A stretch of 13,486 nt of DNA from Aquificaceae bacterium (lineage in GTDB: Bacteria > Aquificota > Aquificia > Aquificales > Aquificaceae), in NCBI GenBank assembly GCA_015490105.1, contig WFYK01000028.1:1-13486 (forward strand), given 5' to 3'. Within the stretch, counting starts at the first letter, position 1. Each line of letters begins with the position of its first letter. Made by a program: the position numbers and the translations under genes. Positions 6,883-12,830 of this stretch are shown here, one piece after another. The notes beneath the pieces were generated by a model, which worked only from the letters and a program-made list of their open reading frames with translations, was not told the origin of the DNA and did no database searches.

Positions 6883-8018
6883 CTTACTTCTAATAATAAC
6901 CTTAGTCTTTCGTTGGCAACTTCTTTTAACATCTTATTCTCTTCCTGAACCGCTAACTTTTTATAAATCTCCACAGCTTTATGTCTATCTCCAAAAACTT
7001 CTAAAAGTCTTGCGTAATTGTAGGCCAAATAAACATTTCCGGGTCTCATTTTGTATCCCTCTCTATATAGTTCAAAGGCCTTGTATAGATTCCCTCTGAT
7101 TTCGTTTGCGTATCCGAGAGCAAGGTAAACGTATCCTGAATTATCCAACTTCTTCAAGCTTTTACCAAAGGATATAGCCTTTTCCATAAATCCAGACCGA
7201 GCAAGCTCAACTATGAAGGTATAGGCAAGCCTTTCGTTGGCAAATTCTTTAACCAATTTGTATGCCTCTTCTACTTTCCCCATCCTTATGTATACAACTA
7301 TCAGGTTATTCGCTACTTTCAAATCTCTCCTGCTTTGCAGGATACTTTCATACAACTGAGCACTCCTTGGGAGATCTCCCCGTTTAAAAGCCCTTTGAGC
7401 CATATAAAGACTCGTAAAGTAGGTAACTTCATCCATAGGGATAAGTTTTCTTTCTTTTTTCTCCTCCCTTTCTTGCTGTTTTTCTTGAGTTTTCTGTGTC
7501 TCTTTCTCTTCTTTCTCTATAGGCTCAGGCTTTTTTTCTTCCTCAGCTTGTCTTTCTTGAACTATAGGCTCTTTGATTTCCTTTTTTTCAAGTTCTTTTT
7601 GAACAGGTTTTTGAACGGAGGGCTTTAATTTTTCCTCTTTGACCGTTCTTACAGCTTTGGGTTGAGGTGTTTTAGGAGCTTCTTTCTTGGAGGGTGGTTT
7701 AAGCTGTTGAGTTTTCGGTTGAGGCGGAGGTTTAGGAGATTCGGGTTTTTGAGAGGGTTTGATATCCTTTAACACAGTCCTGTATTGGACAGGTTTTTCC
7801 CTTTCAGATACGAGAGTGTAGGTTAAAAGGAAAACTGCAAGAACAATTACCCCTAAAGACCCGTACGTTAGAACTTTTGTTTTGTTTAGCTTCAGGTTTA
7901 GATTTGATCTCAAAAAGTTTTTACTTTTTTTCTCTTTCAAAAGCCCTGGGTATACACCCTTAGTCCCTTTTTCCTTGGATGGTCTTATCTTCTTTAGCAG
8001 ATCTACTATAAGACTCAT
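6879..8018 (-). CDS. Membrane-anchored TPR protein (MshN-like)
   Basis: Residues 1-48 are basic and probably cytoplasmic. A single helix spans about 49-70, and a 120-residue linker very rich in Pro, Lys, Glu and Gln (73-192) follows, with a tetratricopeptide domain at about 198-379. Recognisable repeats include 200-229, 233-262, 295-328 and 329-362, with the usual pattern of small residues such as YLALGYANEIRGNLYKAFELY. Topology would place the TPR domain in the periplasm on a long flexible tether. TPR proteins in pilus loci often assist secretin or pilus assembly; MshN holds the equivalent place in MSHA loci. It starts 5 bases after the secretin stop, with a weak AAGGTG close to the ATG, and overlaps the next gene by 4 bases. 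The TPR fold is confident; the exact role is inferred. Confidence 0.82.
   Translation of the reverse strand: MSLIVDLLKKIRPSKEKGTKGVYPGLLKEKKSKNFLRSNLNLKLNKTKVLTYGSLGVIVLAVFLLTYTLVSEREKPVQYRTVLKDIKPSQKPESPKPPPQPKTQQLKPPSKKEAPKTPQPKAVRTVKEEKLKPSVQKPVQKELEKKEIKEPIVQERQAEEEKKPEPIEKEEKETQKTQEKQQEREEKKERKLIPMDEVTYFTSLYMAQRAFKRGDLPRSAQLYESILQSRRDLKVANNLIVVYIRMGKVEEAYKLVKEFANERLAYTFIVELARSGFMEKAISFGKSLKKLDNSGYVYLALGYANEIRGNLYKAFELYREGYKMRPGNVYLAYNYARLLEVFGDRHKAVEIYKKLAVQEENKMLKEVANERLRLLLEVR
7443..7802 (-). repeat. Low-complexity Pro/Lys/Glu linker of the TPR protein
   Basis: Codes for residues 73-192. The first half is Pro/Lys-rich (for example KPPPQPKTQQLKPPSKK) and the second half is Lys/Glu/Gln-rich with almost no hydrophobic residues. 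On the coding strand it is strongly purine-rich. It resembles the periplasm-spanning tether of TonB-like proteins in composition only. Confidence 0.75.
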
Positions 8019-8023
8019 TCACC

Positions 8024-9619
8024 TTACCCGAACGTTCTCACTATTTTAGGTCTGAGGAAGATGATAAGTTCTCTCTTCTCTTTTTCGATCCTTTTAGCCT
8101 TGAAGATGTTACCTATGAAGGGCAGATCACCGAGAAGGGGAACCTTTCTGGTTACAGTTCTGTTAGCTTTAGATATTAACCCTCCTATTATTACCATATC
8201 TCCGTCCTTTACCCTTATTATTGTCCCCGCTTCTTTTATGTTTATTACCGGATACTCCGCGGTTTGATCTCCGAAGTTAAAGGTTTTCGTCCCCTCTATG
8301 CGTGTTGATACAGGAACCAGGTTCAGAATTATGTCACCCTCGTCGGTTATGTAGGGAGTGACTCCAAGCATGATACCTTCGAAAACCGTAGTTATAAAGG
8401 TAGACTGTGTAGTTTGCGCAGTCCCCAAGGTTTGGGTTATAAAAGCCTGGGATTGAAGAACGGGCTGGACTACTCCGGAAGATATAAGTGCGGTTTGGCC
8501 GTTGGAAACGAGTATCCGCGGATTTGAAAGGCTGTATACCTTTCCAAACTCCTGAAGGGCTTGAAATATAGCGTTGTAGTCCATCGAAGTTACACCGACT
8601 GTTGCAAATCCGCTCTCCGTAAAGCTTATACTCTGAGACAATGATAGGTTAGCTTCCGCGTTGAAAACGTTCCTTATGAGAAGGTTCCAATCTATACCGT
8701 ATTGGAAGCGATCACTTAAAGCGATCTCTACGATCTTAACCTCTATGAGAACTTGCTTTTTCAAAGATCCTAAAAGTGACTCTAAAAAGCTTTCTATTTT
8801 GTCTACGTTTTCTTTCTTATCAGTTACCACAAGCGTTCCGGTGAACTTATCAAATACATAACTTCCTTTGTCCGAAATTAGCTTCTTTACAGCATTTTCC
8901 ACTTTTTCAAAAATGTTCACATCTTCCCGTGAAAAAGAAAGATCGAAGTTACCTTCAAGACCTCCCGTGCCGGTTCCTCCTGTACCAAAGCCTCCCGTTC
9001 CGAATCCTCCGGTAAAACCTCCGAAACCTCCAAATCCACCGAACCCTCCAAATCCAGATCCGAGACCGTAACCCAATCCTCCCAAGACATCCCCGCCCAG
9101 AGATGCTGAGGATTCGGTGCTGATGCTAAGGTAAGGTATCTTGAAGGTTTTAGTAACTGTCTCCTTTATAAAGAGGACGTTTCCTTTAACCTCGTAGTAA
9201 AAGTGGTAGAGTCTTGCGAGTGTGTCGAGAGCATCTTTGAGGGGCACGTTTGTAAAGGTAGCGGTAACAGTTTTGGATGTATCCATACCCGGTTCCAATA
9301 TTAGGTTCAGTCCTGCAGCGTTGGCTATAGCGTATAAGACCGACTCTAAACTCGCACCGGAGGTATTTAAAGTGAAAAACTTCCCCTCAAAAGGGTCAAA
9401 CTCACTAAAGGTAGGTGCTATCACAGGAGGAGGTATAAGATCCTGAGGTGGACTTACGACCGTGGCTCGTTTCTTTAACTCTTTAACTTCCTTTTTGAGA
9501 TCGAAAGAAAGATCTTTCCTTATCTCCTTTATATCCTTTTCAACCTTTTCCACGTTTCCCTTTTGGGCACAAGAAAGGATCAGAAAAATAAGAAGTGTCA
9601 ACGCTCTATATAAACCCAT
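8024..9619 (-). CDS. Outer-membrane secretin, probable lipoprotein (MshL/PilQ/GspD family)
   Basis: Forms the multimeric outer-membrane channel through which the pilus or substrate leaves. The 531 residues begin with a lipoprotein signal (LILSC, lipidated Cys17) and a charged coiled-coil-like stretch (20-50). An STN/N0-type domain follows at about 78-165, then a Gly/Phe-rich insertion (175-222), an N1-like ring domain (227-300) and the secretin core. Diagnostic core motifs are NPRILVSNGQTALI (366-379), the GIMLGVTPYI-DEGDIILNLVPV stretch, and VPLLGDLPFIGNIF (493-506). It ends 25 residues later, with no pilotin-binding S domain; its own lipid could replace a pilotin. The ATG at 9619 is the first possible start because an in-frame TAG lies just upstream. 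It overlaps the PilP-like gene by 22 bases, and AGGAG abuts the ATG. Confidence 0.95.
   Translation of the reverse strand: MGLYRALTLLIFLILSCAQKGNVEKVEKDIKEIRKDLSFDLKKEVKELKKRATVVSPPQDLIPPPVIAPTFSEFDPFEGKFFTLNTSGASLESVLYAIANAAGLNLILEPGMDTSKTVTATFTNVPLKDALDTLARLYHFYYEVKGNVLFIKETVTKTFKIPYLSISTESSASLGGDVLGGLGYGLGSGFGGFGGFGGFGGFTGGFGTGGFGTGGTGTGGLEGNFDLSFSREDVNIFEKVENAVKKLISDKGSYVFDKFTGTLVVTDKKENVDKIESFLESLLGSLKKQVLIEVKIVEIALSDRFQYGIDWNLLIRNVFNAEANLSLSQSISFTESGFATVGVTSMDYNAIFQALQEFGKVYSLSNPRILVSNGQTALISSGVVQPVLQSQAFITQTLGTAQTTQSTFITTVFEGIMLGVTPYITDEGDIILNLVPVSTRIEGTKTFNFGDQTAEYPVINIKEAGTIIRVKDGDMVIIGGLISKANRTVTRKVPLLGDLPFIGNIFKAKRIEKEKRELIIFLRPKIVRTFG
8954..9097 (-). repeat. Gly/Phe-rich repeat region inside the secretin
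   Basis: Residues 175-222 are runs of GGF and GTGG units. At DNA level an 18-base unit occurs twice in tandem at 9021-9056 (CCGAAACCTCCAAATCCA, then the same with one change), so repeat number could vary by slippage. It lies between the N0-type and N1-type domains. Confidence 0.85.
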
Positions 9620-10056
9620 CTCCTACCCCACCGGCCTTCTAAAAGCACGCCATCTCTGGTAATTTTAACTATCCTTTCCCCGGAGTGAATCACATCCCCC
9701 TCCTTAAAAAGCCTTCCCTCTATCACAGCCACCCTCTCTTTACTTATAACGATAGTAGTAACCCTAAGTTTAGGGGGAGGAGTTTGGGGTTTTTCTTGGG
9801 GCAACTCTTGAACAACCTCCTGCGGGAGAGGAGGTTCAATCTTAGGAAGCAAAGCCATAAAATCTTTTGCTCCGAAACTGGACTCTTTATCACCGCTAAA
9901 GTTAACGCTGGGAACGGAAGGAATAGGAGGAGTGCTAACTTTCAGCGTTAAAAAGTCTTTTGCGACAGCCCACAGATACGCACCTGCTTTATAGCCGATC
10001 CATGAGCTTAGCACCGCTACTGCGAAGGTTATGAAAAGAAGCTTTCTAAGATCCAT
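9598..10056 (-). CDS. PilP/MshK/GspC-like inner-membrane protein
   Basis: A 152-residue protein with one N-terminal membrane helix (about 5-31), a Pro-rich linker (42-96) and a small beta-rich C-terminal domain (about 96-152) with the pattern VISKERVAVIEGRLFKEGD...ITRDGVLLEGRWGRRWVYI. This resembles the homology region of GspC and the beta domain of PilP, which contact the secretin N-terminal domains and couple inner to outer membrane. PilP itself is a lipoprotein; this protein is helix-anchored, as in GspC and MshK. Its position between the PilO-like gene (11-base overlap) and the secretin (22-base overlap) is exactly that of mshK. GAGG lies 6 bases before the ATG. The assignment rests on architecture and position more than on sequence identity. 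Confidence 0.72.
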   Translation of the reverse strand: MDLRKLLFITFAVAVLSSWIGYKAGAYLWAVAKDFLTLKVSTPPIPSVPSVNFSGDKESSFGAKDFMALLPKIEPPLPQEVVQELPQEKPQTPPPKLRVTTIVISKERVAVIEGRLFKEGDVIHSGERIVKITRDGVLLEGRWGRRWVYIER

Positions 10057-10555
10057 ACTCCGCCTCTAAGAAAGGTTGAACTATGGATATGCCTACTTTA
10101 ACTGATCCCTTCTCGTAGTCGATCTCAAGTTCCTTCAAAGAAACAATAGGACTTTTAAGCCTTCTGAACCTATCGAGGATCTCCCCTACCTTATTTAGAT
10201 CTTCTATAGATAGTTCCAACGAACCCTCCAAAAGCCAGTATCCATTTTCCTCCCTAAAAGAGAATGGTTCCGATCCCACGATCCCTTCATCTCTAAGCTG
10301 GTTTACAAATTCCACTATGCGCTCGAGGGCTTCTCCTTTGGAAAGCTTTTCTATATTCAGCTTTTTCGAAGTATCAACGATAAACTTGAGCTGACCTTCT
10401 TTAGTTCTCAGATCTCTTAGTAGATTATTAAGAACCTGTATCTGACTTATCGCTTGCTTTTGCTCTTCCCTTATTCGTGAAAAAAGCGAGTATTCTATCC
10501 CTATGAGAAAGGTAAGTCCGCCTATCAGCACTATATAGACAAAGACCTTTATCAA
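10046..10555 (-). CDS. PilO/MshJ/GspM-like alignment-complex protein (TTG start)
   Basis: A 169-residue protein: a membrane helix at about 4-22, a coiled coil at about 25-65, and a C-terminal mixed alpha/beta domain (75-169) of the size and pattern of the PilO ferredoxin-like domain. PilO dimerises with PilN in the periplasm and transmits motion between the cytoplasmic motor and the PilP-secretin unit. The start is TTG (10553-10555), overlapping the upstream gene's TGA, with a strong GGAGGG 6 bases away, which decides this start. Sequence in this family is weakly conserved, so the call leans on architecture and on sitting directly after the PilM-PilN fusion. Confidence 0.75.
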   Translation of the reverse strand: MIKVFVYIVLIGGLTFLIGIEYSLFSRIREEQKQAISQIQVLNNLLRDLRTKEGQLKFIVDTSKKLNIEKLSKGEALERIVEFVNQLRDEGIVGSEPFSFREENGYWLLEGSLELSIEDLNKVGEILDRFRRLKSPIVSLKELEIDYEKGSVKVGISIVQPFLEAEYGS

Positions 10556-11895
10556 AGCCCGCCCTCCAAAGAGAGTTGCACGCTTACACTTTTCCCGAAT
10601 ACATCTTTATCCAGCTCTTTGACCAACACCTTAAGACCTATCTTTTTTGCCCTCTCGATTATTCTGTTTAATTTACTTTCGAACTCGTTCATGGCGTTAA
10701 CGCTTAAGAAAGTCTTTTGAGTTTTTATGATCAGAGTAAATTTATTCTTTGATGAAGAGAGTTTAAGGTATTTGGGTTCCAAAAGGGTTATGAGATCCTT
10801 GAAAGGTTCTATCCTATCGAAAGGATAAGAGGATCTTGCTTCCGATATCTTGTTAATGTAGGTAGCGTAGTATGAAAGCTCCCCTTTTACCTTTTCATAT
10901 TCGGATGTGAAACGGACAATTTCAGCTACGGTTTTTATCCTTTGCATTTTTAAGGCTTCCATCTTGTGAGAAAGATCCCGATATGCTGTATATACAAGCC
11001 ATCCTAAACCCATAATAGTTAAAAGAAGAACCCCTATCAGCGCCTTGGCTACAAGAATGAACCTCCTATTTTCCTTTACACCGTGAGGGGTAAGGTCGTA
11101 GTCAGAAGGTAGATCCACAGCACCCAAACAGGGGAGAAGATCGTGAAAAACCTGATAGGACAAACCTTTAAACTTAGGTGGAACCAGAGGCGTCGCTACA
11201 CCCACCGCAGTATTGTTCGCTATATTTTCAACAACACTGTCGAGCTCTTTAAGTCTGCCACTGACAAGTATAAGGTCCGGTTTAATACCTTTCCTGTTTG
11301 CTACGAAAACGTATGTGGTCGTTATATTTTCAAAAACCGAGTCCATGTAAGCGTCTACGTCCGCGGATTGAGAGGGGATCAACACGGATCTTACGTATAT
11401 GACTTCACTTCCTTTGCTAACACACACGCACAGGTGCTCCGCATCCAAAAAAGCGTGAAAGATGATCTTTTGGGGATCTATCTCCTTGGAAATGCTTGCC
11501 AAAGCTATAGATGTGGGGGCGATAAAGTCAACCTCTTGTAAGGAAATACCCGAAAGGACGGATAGGACTTCCGCTTTGGGCAGTGTAAACACCCTGACCT
11601 TTTGGGTTTCTCCTTCTGATTGAAGCGTAATAAAGCTCAGGAATACTTCCTCGGTCAAAGATGCTCTTGAGGTGAGCTGTCTTTTTATCAGAAGATCCAA
11701 AGTAGACCTGTCTTTTACTGAAGGTAGTTCTAAATCTTCAACGACCGCGTTTTCCGAAGGGATACATACTTTTGCACCTCGGATATTAGCAACTTTGGGG
11801 AGTGTTTTTACGAAAGAGTAGCCCCTCAAAGACCTCCTGAGTAAAACCCCTTCTTTTCTGTCTTTGGAGAGTATTATTGACCTTACGGTGAGCAT
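10552..11895 (-). CDS. PilM-PilN fusion protein (MshI/GspL-like)
   Basis: In type IVa pili PilM (cytoplasmic, actin-like fold) and PilN (bitopic) are separate and held together by PilN's short N-terminal tail. Here both are one 447-residue chain, as in MshI and GspL. Residues 1-250 are a diverged actin/PilM-like cytoplasmic domain (GAKVCIPSENAVVEDLELP, FHAFLDAEHLCVCVS, PDLILVSGR). Residues 263-278 (PSDYDLTPHGVKENRR) occupy the place of PilN's INLLP-type tail, the membrane helix is about 280-303, and a coiled coil (305-350) plus ferredoxin-like domain (about 360-447) complete the PilN part. The protein should link the cytoplasmic extension ATPase to the periplasmic PilO-like partner. GAGG lies 7 bases before the ATG at 11895. 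It overlaps the small upstream gene by 13 bases. Confidence 0.82.
   Translation of the reverse strand: MLTVRSIILSKDRKEGVLLRRSLRGYSFVKTLPKVANIRGAKVCIPSENAVVEDLELPSVKDRSTLDLLIKRQLTSRASLTEEVFLSFITLQSEGETQKVRVFTLPKAEVLSVLSGISLQEVDFIAPTSIALASISKEIDPQKIIFHAFLDAEHLCVCVSKGSEVIYVRSVLIPSQSADVDAYMDSVFENITTTYVFVANRKGIKPDLILVSGRLKELDSVVENIANNTAVGVATPLVPPKFKGLSYQVFHDLLPCLGAVDLPSDYDLTPHGVKENRRFILVAKALIGVLLLTIMGLGWLVYTAYRDLSHKMEALKMQRIKTVAEIVRFTSEYEKVKGELSYYATYINKISEARSSYPFDRIEPFKDLITLLEPKYLKLSSSKNKFTLIIKTQKTFLSVNAMNEFESKLNRIIERAKKIGLKVLVKELDKDVFGKSVSVQLSLEGGL
10562..10567 (-). promoter_or_regulatory. Strong ribosome binding site that fixes the TTG start of the PilO-like gene
   Basis: On the minus strand GGAGGG lies 6 bases before the TTG at 10555. 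It is the strongest Shine-Dalgarno seen in the operon and lies inside the last codons of the preceding gene. Confidence 0.7.
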
Positions 11896-12131
11896 TTAGC
11901 AGCCTCTTCCCTCCACAGACGATCCCCCAAGTAGACTTCCACTTTGGATGGGCACACATTTATCTTTATCTTTTCTTTGGTTAAAACCTGTGCGCATATT
12001 TTCCCTTTAGGGTAGTCGAGATAGACCTTCAGCACGTTATCTCCGCGCTCTATCTTCGCAACATAGTGGCAAGGAGTCGGCTTTAAAATTTCTATTCCTT
12101 GCGGATTGACCGCAAAAAGATCTACCATCAT
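11883..12131 (-). CDS. Small protein of unknown function, first gene of the pilus operon
   Basis: I do not recognise this family. The product is 82 residues from the first of two adjacent ATGs (12129-12131 or 12126-12128), soluble-looking, with no signal or membrane helix, beta-rich by pattern, and with four cysteines. The open frame continues upstream to 12452, but that part lies antisense to rpe and reads as a shadow, so I set the start in the short rpe gap. It overlaps the PilM-PilN gene by 13 bases, so it is probably co-translated with the pilus proteins. No clear Shine-Dalgarno precedes either ATG. It could be a cytoplasmic accessory or regulator of the pilus; that is only from position. 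Confidence 0.55.
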   Translation of the reverse strand: MMVDLFAVNPQGIEILKPTPCHYVAKIERGDNVLKVYLDYPKGKICAQVLTKEKIKINVCPSKVEVYLGDRLWREEAAKCSP

Positions 12132-12134
12132 AAA
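12106..12134 (+). promoter_or_regulatory. Candidate sigma-70-type promoter for rpe
   Basis: TTGACC (12106-12111), then 17 bases, then CATAAA (12129-12134). The -35 matches the consensus at five of six positions and the -10 at four of six, with ideal spacing. It would give a leader of about 18 bases before the rpe ATG and would lie inside the small minus-strand gene. An alternative -10 lies closer (12146-12151). Confidence 0.35.
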
Positions 12135-12145
12135 GAAGTTTAGCC

Positions 12146-12152
12146 CATAATA
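12146..12152. promoter_or_regulatory. Symmetric -10-like element between rpe and the pilus operon
   Basis: In the 27-base gap between divergent starts, CATAATA reads as CATAAT on the plus strand (7 bases before the rpe ATG) and as TATTAT on the minus strand (15 bases before the small gene's ATG). One near-palindromic AT element could serve both directions, giving leaderless or very short leaders. No good -35 pairs with it in either direction. Inference. Confidence 0.3.
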
Positions 12153-12158
12153 GAGCTT

Positions 12159-12830
12159 ATGGGTGTTCTTTTGGCTCCTTCCATACTGGCGGGTGATTGG
12201 TGGTGCATAGGTGATCAGATAAGGCAAACGATCGAAGGGGGCGCTGATATCCTTCACTACGACGTTATGGACGGGCACTTTGTTCCTAATATAACCGCAG
12301 GTCCTGAGATATTGGCGGATATTTCTAAAAGGGTTAGCGTTCCCATAGACGCACACCTCATGATAGAGAATCCGGACAAATACATACCCGCTTTTGTGGA
12401 AGCGGGGGCCAGTTGGGTGAGCGTTCACGTGGAGAACACTCCGCACCTTCACAGAACCCTTTACCTTATAAAGGACTTAGGTGCCAAAGCGGGGGTGGTT
12501 TTGAACCCCGCTACACCCATAAGTGCGGTTGAAGAAGCCTTGCGCCATGCGGATTACGTTCTTTTGATGTCAGTAAATCCAGGTTTCAGCGGTCAGAAAT
12601 TTATAGGAGATTCCATCAGAAGGCTGAGGGAGCTCAGATCCTTGAGAGATAGGATAAACCCCGACTGCCTGATAGAGATAGACGGAGGTATAAAGGAAGA
12701 GAACATAGTGCAAGTGGTGAAAGAAGGCGCTCAAGTCATTGTGGTGGGATCTGGGATATTCTCCGCGGAAGATATAAAGGCTCAAACGCGAAAACTCAAA
12801 GATCTTATCTCCTCCGCAGTGGCAGTTTGA
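12159..12830 (+). CDS. rpe: Ribulose-phosphate 3-epimerase
   Basis: Interconverts D-ribulose 5-phosphate and D-xylulose 5-phosphate in the pentose phosphate or Calvin-type carbon pathways; cytoplasmic, a TIM barrel using a divalent metal. The 223-residue length is normal. Visible signatures are LAPSILAGD (5-13), HYDVMDGHFVPNIT (33-46, with metal ligand H33 and catalytic D35), DAHLM (63-67, ligand H65), MSVNPGFSGQKF (136-147) and EIDGGI (172-177, catalytic D174). All active-site residues are present. A WWC segment (14-16) replaces the more usual residues after the first strand. The ATG at 12159 has at most a weak AGAG before it. The gene is divergent from the pilus operon and its last 26 bases overlap, tail to tail, the LptD-like gene. 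Confidence 0.97.
   Translation: MGVLLAPSILAGDWWCIGDQIRQTIEGGADILHYDVMDGHFVPNITAGPEILADISKRVSVPIDAHLMIENPDKYIPAFVEAGASWVSVHVENTPHLHRTLYLIKDLGAKAGVVLNPATPISAVEEALRHADYVLLMSVNPGFSGQKFIGDSIRRLRELRSLRDRINPDCLIEIDGGIKEENIVQVVKEGAQVIVVGSGIFSAEDIKAQTRKLKDLISSAVAV

Noticed and set aside
7335..7628. Phe/Leu-rich plus-strand open frame resembling a membrane protein
   Set aside because: It is the antisense reading of the Lys/Glu-rich linker of the TPR protein, which automatically yields Phe and Leu.
9011..9056. CRISPR-like short repeats
   Set aside because: The units are directly adjacent without unique spacers, are in frame and code for GGF repeats of the secretin.
8868..9071. Proline-rich open frame on the plus strand opposite the secretin Gly-rich region
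   Set aside because: It is the mirror of the GGF/GTGG repeats; Gly codons on one strand give Pro codons on the other.
12132..12452. N-terminal extension of the small minus-strand gene up to 12452
   Set aside because: It would overlap the conserved start of rpe on the opposite strand, and its residues look like antisense translation; the paired ATGs at 12126-12131 are the better start.
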